A stretch of 64,000 nucleotides of DNA, from positions 1,116,001 through 1,180,000 of the forward strand of contig NZ_CP126741.1 of the NCBI RefSeq assembly GCF_030246905.1, given 5' to 3'. Positions 45,172-55,732 of this stretch are shown piece by piece. A program made the position numbers and the translations under genes. A model generated the notes under the pieces. The model was not told the DNA's origin and did not search any database. It was given only the letters and a program-made list of their open reading frames with translations. The DNA is from Microbacterium sp. zg-Y818 (GTDB lineage Bacteria; Actinomycetota; Actinomycetes; Actinomycetales; Microbacteriaceae). Every line of letters starts with the position of its first letter. Position 1 is the stretch's first letter.

Positions 45172-45190
45172 TTAGGACAGGCTTACTTTA
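45172..45190. promoter_or_regulatory. IdeR/DtxR-like iron box
   Basis: The 19 bases TTAGGACAGGCTTACTTTA match the consensus TTAGGTTAGGCTAACCTAA at 14 positions by my count. The box lies 31 bp before the start of the siderophore-binding lipoprotein, where iron-loaded IdeR would repress. Its first three bases are also the stop codon of the dedA gene. Confidence 0.7.
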
Positions 45191-45819
45191 CCTCTTTCCT
45201 CCTGAGCATCCATATCGGGCGTCACGGCACCCGCGCGTCGCCGCGCCGCGACGCGGTCCACCACGAGGCCGATGAGGAGCGCGACGAGCACCCCGGCGAT
45301 CGCGCTCAGCAAGGGCTGGTCGGCCAGCCAGTGGCCGGCGACCAGGCCGATCCCGGCGCTGTAGAGGGTCCAGCTCACCGCCGCCACGATGCTCAGCGGA
45401 AGAAAGCGACGCCAGGGATAGCGCACGGCGCCCGCGGACATGTTGACCGCGACCCTGCCGATGGGGATGTAGCGCGCGCCGATGATGAGCAGCGCCCCAC
45501 GTCTCTCGAGCGTTCCGCGCGCCCACGCGAAGGCGGCGGCGACCCTGGGGCGCTGCAGCCACCGCCACCGGCGGGTGCCGACGGTGCGGCCCAGCAGGTA
45601 CGCGAGGTTGTCGCCGACCACCGCGCCCGCTGCGGCGGCGGCGCACAGCAGCACGACGTCGGGTCCGCCGGCGGATGCCGCGACGGCCGCAGCCGCCACG
45701 AGCAGCGTCTCGCTGGGCACAGGCGGGAAGAACCCGTCCAAGGCGGCGACGGCGAACATGACGGGATAGAGCCACGGCGAGGCGACGGCCTGCAGGATGA
45801 GCTCATTGATGATCTCCAC
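45172..45819 (-). CDS. DedA-family membrane protein
   Basis: This 215-residue DedA/SNARE-associated protein has about five hydrophobic segments and the family motifs FFPPVPSETLLVAAAAVAAS, AGAVVGDNLAYLLGRTVG and the basic GARYIPIGRVAVNMSAGAVR (G-X3-R-X3-P type). Members move lipid carriers or affect proton-motive force. The GTG start is close to the divergent ABC-F promoter. The gene's stop codon lies within the iron box controlling the next operon. Confidence 0.92.
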   Translation of the reverse strand: MEIINELILQAVASPWLYPVMFAVAALDGFFPPVPSETLLVAAAAVAASAGGPDVVLLCAAAAAGAVVGDNLAYLLGRTVGTRRWRWLQRPRVAAAFAWARGTLERRGALLIIGARYIPIGRVAVNMSAGAVRYPWRRFLPLSIVAAVSWTLYSAGIGLVAGHWLADQPLLSAIAGVLVALLIGLVVDRVAARRRAGAVTPDMDAQEERGKVSLS

Positions 45820-45928
45820 ATCGGCGACGCTACGGAGCCGGTGAGCCGGGGGCGTCCGTCGGGAGTCGCACGGCGGTCATCCTGTGGGGGTGTCTTGGCC
45901 GTCGGACGGCGAGGCCCGCCACGCGACG

Positions 45929-45934
45929 TATACT
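45929..45934 (+). promoter_or_regulatory. -10 box (TATACT) of the ABC-F gene
   Basis: TATACT lies 54 bp before the GTG at 45989 and gives a leader of about 48 nt. No attenuator-like structure typical of antibiotic-induced ABC-F genes was recognised in that leader. Confidence 0.5.
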
Positions 45935-45988
45935 GGGGGGCTGGCCCTGTGCCGACCCCCACCACCCCACGAAGAACGGACGTTCGCT

Positions 45989-47587
<1,599 letters not shown>

Positions 47588-47668
47588 GCCCGCCGCCCAC
47601 GGCAGCCCTGTCGCCTCGGTCCAGCCTCGATACGGGCTGACGCACGGCTCCGACGGTCCCGGAGGGGG

Positions 47669-48559
47669 TCAGCCGCCCGCGCGGTCCATCAGTGCGTCCT
47701 CGGCCTCGGCGTCGCGATCCCGGCGACGCTTCTCGGGGCGCGGCCGGCGCACGGGACGGGCTCCCGTGGCATCCTCGCCGGCGCGCGCGGCGGCTTCGGC
47801 ACGGTCGGCCGCATCCTCGCGGCGGACGCGCAGCTCGGTGCGGATCATGTAGCCGATGAAGATGAAGCCCATGACGGCGAAGAGGATCCACTGGATCGCG
47901 TACGACAGGTGCGGCCCGGGGTCCTCCGAGGGCGACGCGATCGCGTTCGGAGCCTCCGCGGGCGCCGGGTCCTCGCTGACCATCAGCCCGTACGCGCTCT
48001 CGATGAGGGCGTCGCCGCCGTCGACCAGCTCGGCGATCAGCGGAAGGTGGATCGTGGCGACCTGACCCTCGGGTGCCGATCGGCCTGACGACGGCAGCAT
48101 CTCGCCGGCCTTCAGTCGCACGACCACCGTCGCCGGCCCTTCGGGCGCGGCGGGGACGTGGTCGGGTTCTGGCTGATCTGCTCCCGGGCGCACCCATCCG
48201 CGGTCCACGAGCAGAACGCGCCCGTCGTCGGTGCGGAACGGCACGAGCACCTCGAAGGCGGCGGTGCCTCCGTGCGGCCGGTTGCGGACGAGCAGCTGGT
48301 CATCGGCGTCGTACTCGCCGACGAGGGTGACCGGGTGCCACTGGTCGCCGGGATCCATCTCGCCTGATTCGGGGATCAGCTGCGCCAGCGGTACCGGCGC
48401 GGCATCGTAATTGCGCTCCACCAGCTCGAGCTGCGTCGAGCGTTCCTCGCCGCGTGCGAACTGCCAGTGCGACAGGTAGGCGCAGGCGATCGCGAAGACG
48501 ACGGCCACGGCCACGTAACCCGACCACCGGACGGCGGCCGGCACCGGACGCCGACTCAC
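47669..48559 (-). CDS. SURF1-family cytochrome oxidase biogenesis protein
   Basis: This 296-residue SURF1 protein helps insert heme A into cytochrome c oxidase. It has two transmembrane helices (GYVAVAVVFAIACAYLSHWQ near the N-terminus; YAIQWILFAVMGFIFIGYMI near residue 225) around a periplasmic domain with the conserved RNRPHGGTAAFEVLVPF and VDRGWVRPG. The highly charged C-terminal tail (from RREDAADRAEAAARAGEDAT) is cytoplasmic. Its GTG overlaps the upstream gene by 4 bp. It complements the ctaB and ctaA homologues elsewhere in the window. Confidence 0.94.
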   Translation of the reverse strand: MSRRPVPAAVRWSGYVAVAVVFAIACAYLSHWQFARGEERSTQLELVERNYDAAPVPLAQLIPESGEMDPGDQWHPVTLVGEYDADDQLLVRNRPHGGTAAFEVLVPFRTDDGRVLLVDRGWVRPGADQPEPDHVPAAPEGPATVVVRLKAGEMLPSSGRSAPEGQVATIHLPLIAELVDGGDALIESAYGLMVSEDPAPAEAPNAIASPSEDPGPHLSYAIQWILFAVMGFIFIGYMIRTELRVRREDAADRAEAAARAGEDATGARPVRRPRPEKRRRDRDAEAEDALMDRAGG

Positions 48560-48759
48560 GGCGCAGCCGCCGCGGTCAGCGGCTCGACCGCCACAGGGAA
48601 GTCCCGCGCGACAAGGTAGTCGCGCAGGTAGGCCACGTGCTCATCGCACGCGGCCCAGCGCTTGCGTCGGTCCTCGGGATGGATGCGCGGATTGCGCCAC
48701 ACCACCAGCCACTGTGCGTCGGCATGGCAGCCTGCGCGCGAGCAGATGGTCTCGTTCAC
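48556..48759 (-). CDS. Conserved small actinobacterial protein with Cys/His residues
   Basis: This 67-residue protein begins VNETICSRAGCHADAQWLVV and contains WRNPRIHPEDRRKRWAACDE and HVAYLRDYLVAR. Three Cys and several His residues could form a metal site. I recognise it as a short protein often found beside SURF1 in actinobacteria, with misleading names in some annotations, but no established function. Both ends overlap neighbours by 4 bp, so it is translated with DUF3099 and SURF1. A role in oxidase assembly is a guess from context. Confidence 0.8.
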   Translation of the reverse strand: MNETICSRAGCHADAQWLVVWRNPRIHPEDRRKRWAACDEHVAYLRDYLVARDFPVAVEPLTAAAAP

Positions 48760-49115
48760 GTCGGTTCTCCGGGGGCAGGCGGACGCTGTTCGTCCAGGCG
48801 GATCACCGTCGGTCGGGATGGCGACGGTGGGGGCGTCGGCGCGGTGCTGGTCAGGGCGCGACCGGGGTTCTCCGGCGCCGTCGGGCGGGTGTCCTTGCCG
48901 ACGTTCGCGAGCACCACGGCGATGTACGGAAGCACGATCGCACCGACCGCGAACACCGCGGTGTACCAGCCGTACGGGGTGACGACGACCATCAGCACGA
49001 AGCACGCGACGCGCACGCCCATCGTGATGAAGTAGTTCGTCATCCGCGACGCTGCTTCGTCGCGCGGCGCGGCGGGAAGCGAGGTCGCAGTCTGCGCTCT
49101 GGTCGACTTCTTCAC
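48756..49115 (-). CDS. DUF3099-type membrane protein
   Basis: This 119-residue protein has two close transmembrane helices (FITMGVRVACFVLMVVVTPY and GWYTAVFAVGAIVLPYIAVV) and a Pro/Thr-rich tail (PTPPPSPSRPTVIRLDEQRP). The helix pair matches the actinobacterial DUF3099 family. It is first in the three-gene unit with the small Cys protein and SURF1. Confidence 0.85.
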   Translation of the reverse strand: MKKSTRAQTATSLPAAPRDEAASRMTNYFITMGVRVACFVLMVVVTPYGWYTAVFAVGAIVLPYIAVVLANVGKDTRPTAPENPGRALTSTAPTPPPSPSRPTVIRLDEQRPPAPGEPT

Positions 49116-49158
49116 GGTCCCTCCAGCCTACGCCGCCTGGCGCAGGCTGGAGCCCCGG

Positions 49159-49734
49159 TCAGTACGTGCTGGAGAGCGAGCCGACGCCGACGATCCAGAT
49201 GACCGCGAAGAGCACGATGAGGAGCACGACCAGGCCGATGCCGACCCACCCGACGATGGTGCCGGCCAGTGCCATGCCGCGGCCCTTCTCACCCGACTTC
49301 GGGATCTGGCGCAGCGCGAGGTGGCCGAGGATCGCGCCGGCGATGGAGCCGACGATCGGCAGGATGCCGATGATGCCGAGGATGCTGCTCACGAGGGACA
49401 AGATCGCCAGCAGGTTGGTCTTCGGCTGCGCGTACCCGTAGGCGCCGGCGTAGGGGGCCTGGCCGTACGGTGCCTGGCCATACGGCGCCGGCGGCGCCGG
49501 CGGGTACGCCGGAGCGCTGTACGAGGGCTGCTCGGTGCCTGCCTGGCCGTAGGGGGCCGGCGCGGCGGGTGCCGCGTAGGGCGGCTGTGCCGGCGGAGCG
49601 GCGTAGGGGGCCCCGGCGGGCGGAGGGTTGTAGGCGGGCGGCGGCGTGTAGGCCGGCGCGGTGTACGGGGGAGGGGTCGGCGCTGCCGGCTCGTTGGTCT
49701 CGCCGGCCGGGGGTGTGTTGTCGGGGGTGCTCAA
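49159..49734 (-). CDS. DUF4190-type membrane protein with Pro/Ala/Tyr-rich N-terminus
   Basis: This 191-residue protein has about 100 residues of low-complexity N-terminal sequence (repeats of the PYGQAPYGQAP and APAYTPPPAYNPPPAG kind). Two C-terminal helices follow (LLAILSLVSSILGIIGILPI and GTIVGWVGIGLVVLLIVLFA) around the loop GHLALRQIPKSGEKGRGMAL, typical of DUF4190. The start is a TTG at 49734 with GAGGAAAGGCGAG before it. The function is unknown; disordered Pro/Tyr tails like this can drive condensates or surface contacts. Confidence 0.82.
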   Translation of the reverse strand: MSTPDNTPPAGETNEPAAPTPPPYTAPAYTPPPAYNPPPAGAPYAAPPAQPPYAAPAAPAPYGQAGTEQPSYSAPAYPPAPPAPYGQAPYGQAPYAGAYGYAQPKTNLLAILSLVSSILGIIGILPIVGSIAGAILGHLALRQIPKSGEKGRGMALAGTIVGWVGIGLVVLLIVLFAVIWIVGVGSLSSTY

Positions 49735-49806
49735 CGTCTCGCCTTTCCTCGCGGGTTGTCCCCAGGGTCCCAGTGCCGCACCGCGGGTGTCAAACGGGGG
49801 CCGCAC

Positions 49807-50559
<753 letters not shown>

Positions 50560-50574
50560 CCCCGCGCCGACACG

Positions 50575-51264
50575 TCAGATGGCGCGTACGAGAGCGTCGG
50601 CGAACGACTGGGGCTGTGAGAACTGCGGCCAGTGACCGCTGCCGAGGTGCACCACCTGCGCGTCGTGGATCGCCGCGAACTCGTCGGCGAAGGCGCCCCA
50701 TTCGGCGATCATCGCCGGAAGCGTCTCGGCGTCGAACGCCCCGGAGAGGATGGTCACCGGCACCGCGTGTCGGCGCGCGTCGTTGAGCGCCAGCGGATCG
50801 GTCGGCACGCGCGCCGGGACGCTGCGGGTGCGCTCGGCCGTCGCCGCCCGCGTCGGGGCGTCGAGATCGGCGACGTCGTCGGCGTCGAAGAAGTCCCAGC
50901 CCGGGAACGGCACCACCCCGTCGACGGTGTCGAACTCCGAGATGGTCCCGCCGCTGGGCGGCGGGACGGTGTCGACGAAGATCACGCGGGCGACACGGTC
51001 GGGCCGGGCGTCGGCGGCGCCCCAGGCGACGTTGCCGCCGCCGCTGTGGCCGACGAGCACGACGGGGCCTGACGTCGCGTCAATCTCGGCGACGACCGCG
51101 TCGACCCAGTCGGCCATGCCGATCTCGGCACTGTCGTCTGCCGGAGCGCCGACGCCGGGAAGCGTCAGCGGGCGGGGGGAGTGACCGGCCGCGCGCAGCG
51201 CGGGGAGCGTGTCGTCCCACGACGACGCGTCGAGCCAGAGTCCGGGGATGAGGATGACGTCCAT
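50575..51264 (-). CDS. Alpha/beta hydrolase
   Basis: This 229-residue alpha/beta-hydrolase fold protein begins MDVILIPGLWLDASSWDDTL. The nucleophile elbow is VVLVGHSGGGNVAWG (Ser near residue 73), and the catalytic His is in VHLGSGHWPQFSQPQSFADA. Length and motifs fit small esterases; the substrate is unknown. It converges with the fabG-like gene over a 15-bp gap. Confidence 0.85.
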   Translation of the reverse strand: MDVILIPGLWLDASSWDDTLPALRAAGHSPRPLTLPGVGAPADDSAEIGMADWVDAVVAEIDATSGPVVLVGHSGGGNVAWGAADARPDRVARVIFVDTVPPPSGGTISEFDTVDGVVPFPGWDFFDADDVADLDAPTRAATAERTRSVPARVPTDPLALNDARRHAVPVTILSGAFDAETLPAMIAEWGAFADEFAAIHDAQVVHLGSGHWPQFSQPQSFADALVRAI

Positions 51265-51316
51265 GGCCGCAGGCTACGCCGGGGCTCCGACATCCGACAC
51301 GTCTCGGCCCCCAGGA

Positions 51317-51952
51317 TCAGGGCAGCAGCGGGATGACCTCGCGCAGGTCGACCCGCTCGATCACGAGGTCGGCCAGGGCGCGCACAGCGGGCTTGGCGTT
51401 GAAGGCCAGGCCGAGACCCGCGGCCGCCATCATCTGCAGGTCGTTCGCGCCGTCGCCGATGGCGATGGTGCGAGACATCGGCACACCGTGTGCCGCGGCC
51501 CATTCCCGCAGCGCCGCGGCCTTGCCCGCGGCATCCACGATGTCGCCGTCGACGGCGCCGCTGAGCGCTCCGTCGGCGGCGTGCAGGCGGTTGGCCCGCC
51601 ACAGGTCGACGCCGAGGTCCGGCGCGACGGTGTCGAGGATCTCGTGGAACCCTCCGGAGACCACCGCGGCGATCCCGCCGCGTTCGTGGATGGCGGCGAT
51701 CAGCTCCCGGACGCCGGGGGTCGGCTCCACACGGGACAGTACGCGGGCGAAGGATGCCACCGGCACCCCCCGCAGCTGAGCGACGCGGGAGCGCAGGCTC
51801 GCCGCGAACTCCACCTCGCCGCGCATCGCCGCCTCTGTGGCCGCGGCCACCTCGGCGCCGCGGCCCGCCTCGTCGGCGATCAGCTCGATGACCTCGTTGC
51901 GGATGAGCGTGGAATCGGCGTCGAACACGACGAGGAACCGGGCAGGCAGCAC
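51317..51952 (-). CDS. serB: Phosphoserine phosphatase
   Basis: This 211-residue HAD phosphatase makes serine from phosphoserine. Motif I is FLVVFDADSTLIRNEVIE (nucleophile Asp; DADST where DXDXT is normal), motif II AAVVSGGFHEILD, and motif III/IV with IAIGDGANDLQMMAAAGLG and FNAKPAVRA, typical of SerB. It has no N-terminal ACT domain and is shorter than many actinobacterial SerB proteins. It lies 35 bp after glgC on the same strand. Confidence 0.92.
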   Translation of the reverse strand: MLPARFLVVFDADSTLIRNEVIELIADEAGRGAEVAAATEAAMRGEVEFAASLRSRVAQLRGVPVASFARVLSRVEPTPGVRELIAAIHERGGIAAVVSGGFHEILDTVAPDLGVDLWRANRLHAADGALSGAVDGDIVDAAGKAAALREWAAAHGVPMSRTIAIGDGANDLQMMAAAGLGLAFNAKPAVRALADLVIERVDLREVIPLLP

Positions 51953-51987
51953 GCCTCCACGCTATCGCGCGCCGCGGGGCCGCTGTG

Positions 51988-53232
51988 TCAGCGCTCGACG
52001 ACCGCGTTCTTGCCGACGATCGTGATGCCGGAGTCGGTCACGGTGAAGCCGCGGGACAGGTCCCGTGCGCGGTCGACGCCAACGGTCGCACCTTCGAGCA
52101 GTCGCACGTTCTTGTCGAGGATCGCCCGGTGCACCCGTGCGCCCGCCCCGATGTCGACGTGGTCGAACAGCACCGAATCGGTGATGGTCGAGCCGCCGCC
52201 GGTCAGCGCCCAGGGGCCGACCACGCTGCGTTCGAGGTGCGTGCCCGAGAGCACCGAGCCGAGCGACACGATCGAGTCGATCGCGTTGCCGATGCGGCCG
52301 ACCGAGTCGCGCACGAACTTCGCCGGCGGCGAGTTGACAGTCTGCGAGTGGATGGGCCACGCGGTGTTGTACAGGTTGAACACCGGCAGCGTCGAGATGA
52401 GATCCATGTGGGCGTCGAAGAACGAGTCGATCGTCCCCACGTCTCGCCAGTAGTCGCGATCGCGGTCGTTGGAGCCCGGAACCTCGTTGCGCTTGAAGTC
52501 GTACACGCCCGCCTCGCCGCGCTCGACGAAGTAGGGGATGATGTCACCGCCCATGTCGTGGTTCGACGTCGGCACCTCTCCGTCGGCCTCGACCGCCTCG
52601 ATGAGCGCGTCGGCGTCGAAGATGTAGTTGCCCATCGACGCGAGCACCTCGTGCGGTGCATCGGCGAGGCCGGTCGGATCCTGCGGCTTCTCGAGGAAGT
52701 CCTTGATCTTCGTGGGGTCTTCGGCGGTCACGTCGATGACGCCGAATTGGTTCGCCATCGAGATCGGCTGGCGGATGGCGGCGACGGTCGCCTTGTTGCC
52801 GGAGGCGATGTGAGCGTCGAGCATCTGCCGGAAGTCCATGCGGTACACGTGGTCGGCGCCGACCACGACGACGATGTCGGGTTTCTCGTCGTTGATCAGG
52901 TTGAGGCTCTGCAGGATGGCATCGGCCGAACCCGAGAACCACCGCTTGCCCAGTCGCTGCTGCGCCGGCACCGAGGCGACGTACGAATCCAGCAGCGCCG
53001 ACATGCGCCACGTCTGCGAGATGTGGCGGTCGAGGCTGTGGGACTTGTACTGGGTGAGCACCACGAGCTGCCGCAGCCCCGAGTTGATGAGGTTGGAGAT
53101 GGCGAAATCGATGAGGCGGTACTGGCCGCCGAATGGAACAGCGGGTTTCGCGCGGTCGGCGGTCAAGGGCATGAGGCGTTTTCCCTCGCCGCCGGCGAGG
53201 ATGATTCCGAAGACCTTCGGCGTCGTAGGCAT
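51988..53232 (-). CDS. glgC: Glucose-1-phosphate adenylyltransferase
   Basis: This 414-residue enzyme makes ADP-glucose for glycogen or related glucans. It shows the nucleotide-binding [20 protein letters not shown], the Lys in [38 protein letters not shown], the sugar-phosphate region [14 protein letters not shown] and [15 protein letters not shown], and a left-handed beta-helix C-terminus. It is divergent from the glgA-like gene across 74 bp, the standard actinobacterial pair. Confidence 0.96.
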   Translation of the reverse strand: MPTTPKVFGIILAGGEGKRLMPLTADRAKPAVPFGGQYRLIDFAISNLINSGLRQLVVLTQYKSHSLDRHISQTWRMSALLDSYVASVPAQQRLGKRWFSGSADAILQSLNLINDEKPDIVVVVGADHVYRMDFRQMLDAHIASGNKATVAAIRQPISMANQFGVIDVTAEDPTKIKDFLEKPQDPTGLADAPHEVLASMGNYIFDADALIEAVEADGEVPTSNHDMGGDIIPYFVERGEAGVYDFKRNEVPGSNDRDRDYWRDVGTIDSFFDAHMDLISTLPVFNLYNTAWPIHSQTVNSPPAKFVRDSVGRIGNAIDSIVSLGSVLSGTHLERSVVGPWALTGGGSTITDSVLFDHVDIGAGARVHRAILDKNVRLLEGATVGVDRARDLSRGFTVTDSGITIVGKNAVVER

Positions 53233-53293
53233 GGCTCAACACTATGGCCACCGATGGGGGCCTGCCAGCAAGGCGCGATCACTTGCGCTGTAC

Positions 53294-53299
53294 TAGCGT
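53294..53299 (+). promoter_or_regulatory. -10 box (TAGCGT) for a leaderless glgA-like transcript
   Basis: TAGCGT ends seven bases before the ATG at 53307, with no ribosome site between. It supports the ATG over an in-frame upstream start at 53244. Confidence 0.45.
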
Positions 53300-53306
53300 T
53301 CGTGGC

Positions 53307-54500
53307 ATGCGCGTAGACATCGTCACCAAGGAATACCCCCCGGAGATCTACGGCGGGGCCGGCGTCCACGTCACCGAGCTGGTGAAGGCGCTGCGGTCCC
53401 AGCTGGAGGTGCGGGTGCGCGCGTTCGGGGCCGCTCGCGACGAAGAGGGGACCACGTCGTACGGCGTTCCGGCGGAGCTGGCATCGGCCAACGGTGCCGT
53501 GCAGACGCTCGGCACCGACCTCGAGATCGTCGGCGATGTCGCCGGCGCCGACGTGGTGCACAGCCACACCTGGTACGCCAATTTCGCCGGGCACCTGGCC
53601 TCGCTCCTCCACGGCATCCCGCACATCGTCACGGCGCACTCGCTCGAGCCGCTGCGGCCGTGGAAGGCCGAGCAGCTCGGCGGCGGGTACGCCATCTCGA
53701 GCTACGTCGAGAAGACCGCCTACGAGGGCGCGGCAGCCATCGTCGCCGTGAGCGAAGGGATGCGCCAGGACATCCTGCGAAGCTACCCGACGCTCGATCC
53801 CGACAAGGTGCGGGTGATCTACAACGGCATCGACGTCGACGCCTGGCACCCCGTGTCGGATCCCGAGCTTCTCGCCGAGCTGGGGGTGGATGCCGCGCGG
53901 CCGAGTGTCGTCTTCGTCGGCCGCATCACGCGTCAGAAGGGCCTGCCGTACCTGCTGCGTGCCGCGGCCCTGCTGCCGCCGGAGGTGCAGCTGGTGCTGT
54001 GCGCGGGAGCCCCCGACACCCCGCAGATCATGGCGGAGGTCGAGGAGCTCGTGCGCGGTCTGCAGCAGAACCGCTCGGGTGTGGTCTGGATCGACCGTCA
54101 CCTCTCGCGTCACGAGCTGTGCACGCTGCTGTCGGCCGCGACGACGTTCGTGTGCCCCTCGGTGTACGAGCCGCTCGGCATCGTCAACCTCGAGGCGATG
54201 GCGTGCGGTGCGGCCGTCGTCGGCACCGCGACCGGTGGCATCCCCGAGGTGGTCGTCGACGGCGTCACCGGGCGTCTCGTGCCGATCGACCAGGTGCAGG
54301 ACGGCACCGGAACGCCGACCGATCCGGAGCAGTACGTCGCCGACCTCGCCGCCGTGCTCACCGAGGTCGTCTCCGACCCCGAGCGGGCCGCCGAATACGG
54401 GCGCGCCGGCCGCGCCCGCGCCGCGGAGGCCTTCAGCTGGCAGGCGATCGCCGACACGACGGCCGCGCTGTACGCCGAGGTGACCGGCGGCGGCCGATAG
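53307..54500 (+). CDS. glgA: GT4 glycosyltransferase, glycogen synthase GlgA / maltose-1-phosphate synthase GlgM type
   Basis: This 397-residue GT-B enzyme begins MRVDIVTKEYPPEIYGGAGV and uses ADP-glucose. Markers are the donor-site FVGRITRQKGLPYLLRAAAL and VCPSVYEPLGIVNLEAMACG with the E-X7-E pattern. In Mycobacterium tuberculosis the homologue next to glgC (Rv1212c, GlgM) makes maltose 1-phosphate from ADP-glucose and glucose 1-phosphate, feeding the GlgE route; length and placement here match that type. Activity cannot be decided by sequence reading alone. Confidence 0.9.
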   Translation: MRVDIVTKEYPPEIYGGAGVHVTELVKALRSQLEVRVRAFGAARDEEGTTSYGVPAELASANGAVQTLGTDLEIVGDVAGADVVHSHTWYANFAGHLASLLHGIPHIVTAHSLEPLRPWKAEQLGGGYAISSYVEKTAYEGAAAIVAVSEGMRQDILRSYPTLDPDKVRVIYNGIDVDAWHPVSDPELLAELGVDAARPSVVFVGRITRQKGLPYLLRAAALLPPEVQLVLCAGAPDTPQIMAEVEELVRGLQQNRSGVVWIDRHLSRHELCTLLSAATTFVCPSVYEPLGIVNLEAMACGAAVVGTATGGIPEVVVDGVTGRLVPIDQVQDGTGTPTDPEQYVADLAAVLTEVVSDPERAAEYGRAGRARAAEAFSWQAIADTTAALYAEVTGGGR

Positions 54501-54503
54501 GCT
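54498..54503 (+). promoter_or_regulatory. -10 box (TAGGCT) for a leaderless ABC ATPase transcript
   Basis: TAGGCT overlaps the stop codon of the glgA-like gene and ends six bases before the next ATG. The ATPase gene can be expressed on its own. Confidence 0.45.
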
Positions 54504-54509
54504 GGGCGC

Positions 54510-55304
54510 ATGGCTGAGGTTCTCGAGTTCTCCGACGTCGTCGTCCGCCGGAATGCCCGGGACATCGTCGATCATGTCGACTGGACCGTCACCGACGACC
54601 AGCGGTGGGTGATCCTCGGGCCCAACGGGGCGGGCAAGACCACCCTGCTGCAGCTGGCCGCGACGCTCATGCACCCGACGTCGGGACTCGTGACGATCCT
54701 GGAGGAGCGGCTCGGCCGCACCGACGTGTTCGAGCTGCGCCCGCGCATCGGCTTCGCCTCGTCGGCGATGGCCCGACGCGTGCCGCCGGAGGAGACGGTG
54801 CTCAACGTCGTGCTGACCGCTGCGTTCGCGGTCGTGGGCCGCTGGAACGAGGCGTACGAGGACATCGACGAGCGCCGCGCCCTGCGCGTCTTGGCGGAGT
54901 GGAAGCTCGACCACCTGGCCGACCGCATGTTCGGCACGCTGTCGGACGGCGAGCAGAAGCGGGTGCAGATCGCGCGCGCCGTGATGACCGACCCCGAGCT
55001 GCTGCTGCTGGACGAGCCCACCGCGAGCCTGGACCTCGGCGCGCGCGAGGAGCTGCTGGCGCTGCTGAGCGGTTACGCGCAGGCGCCGACGACGCCCGCC
55101 ATGGTCATGGTGACGCACCACGTGGAGGAGATCCCGGTGGGATTCACCCACGTGCTGCTGCTGCGCGAGGGCAGGGTGGTGGCTGCCGGCCCGATCGCCG
55201 AGACCCTCACCGCCGAGAACCTCACCGAGGCGTTCGGCCTGCAGATCGCACTGCACGAAGAAGCGGGGCGCTACTCGGCCCGCGCCGTGGTGGCCTCCGC
55301 CTGA
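54510..55304 (+). CDS. Stand-alone ABC ATPase with LSDGE signature
   Basis: This 264-residue soluble ATPase has P-loop [20 protein letters not shown], the variant signature [18 protein letters not shown] (LSDGE where LSGGQ is usual), Walker [21 protein letters not shown] and switch His [14 protein letters not shown]. No permease or binding protein is adjacent. The variant resembles YlmA/ModF-like cytoplasmic ATPases of unknown partner. [20 protein letters not shown] between Q-loop and signature is the helical subdomain. Confidence 0.88.
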   Translation: MAEVLEFSDVVVRRNARDIVDHVDWTVTDDQRWVILGPNGAGKTTLLQLAATLMHPTSGLVTILEERLGRTDVFELRPRIGFASSAMARRVPPEETVLNVVLTAAFAVVGRWNEAYEDIDERRALRVLAEWKLDHLADRMFGTLSDGEQKRVQIARAVMTDPELLLLDEPTASLDLGAREELLALLSGYAQAPTTPAMVMVTHHVEEIPVGFTHVLLLREGRVVAAGPIAETLTAENLTEAFGLQIALHEEAGRYSARAVVASA

Positions 55305-55345
55305 CCGCACGTCCGGCGGCGGTACGCGGTGTGCCGCAGGGCTGA

Positions 55346-55351
55346 TAGAAT
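55346..55351 (+). promoter_or_regulatory. -10 box (TAGAAT) of rpmE2 with a leader of about 70 nt
   Basis: TAGAAT lies 75 bp before the rpmE2 ATG. The leader contains a small hairpin (GGTGC-ATTC-GCACC, 55360-55373). Type B L31 is often zinc-regulated by Zur, but no clear Zur palindrome was recognised. Confidence 0.45.
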
Positions 55352-55425
55352 CGTTCCTTGGTGCATTCGCACCGCAGACTTTGACCGTTCTGGCAAAATC
55401 CAGAGCACCACCTCAAGGACACCTC

Positions 55426-55677
55426 ATGAAGACTGACATCCACCCCGACTACCGCCCCATCGTGTTCCGCGACCTGGGTTCGGGAGAACTGTTCCTCACG
55501 CGCTCGACCGTCACCAGCGACAAGACCGTTGAGTTCGAGGGCACCGAGTACCCCGTCATCGATGTCGAGATCTCGTCGGCTTCGCACCCGTTCTACACGG
55601 GCAAGCAGCGCATCATGGACTCGGCCGGTCGCGTCGAGAAGTTCAACCAGCGCTTCAAGAACTTCGGCACCAAGTAA
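55426..55677 (+). CDS. rpmE2: Ribosomal protein bL31, type B (zinc-independent)
   Basis: This 83-residue protein begins [20 protein letters not shown] and has the TYPE-B loop [20 protein letters not shown] followed by [20 protein letters not shown]. It has no cysteines, unlike zinc-binding type A L31, and in many bacteria replaces the type A protein when zinc is short. The ATG at 55426 follows CAAGGACACC; an upstream in-frame start at 55381 is rejected as it lacks family similarity. Confidence 0.96.
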   Translation: MKTDIHPDYRPIVFRDLGSGELFLTRSTVTSDKTVEFEGTEYPVIDVEISSASHPFYTGKQRIMDSAGRVEKFNQRFKNFGTK

Positions 55678-55687
55678 GTCGCCGCGA

Positions 55688-55717
55688 AAGAAGGCCCCGC
55701 TTCGGCGGGGCCTTCTT
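55688..55717. terminator. Hairpin shared by rpmE2 and the convergent exonuclease
   Basis: AAGAAGGCCCCGC (55688-55700) and GCGGGGCCTTCTT (55705-55717) form a perfect 13-bp stem with the stable loop TTCG. It lies 10 bp past the rpmE2 stop and 15 bp past the stop of the exonuclease gene on the other strand. Confidence 0.85.
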
Positions 55718-55732
55718 CGTTGCACGGCGGAG

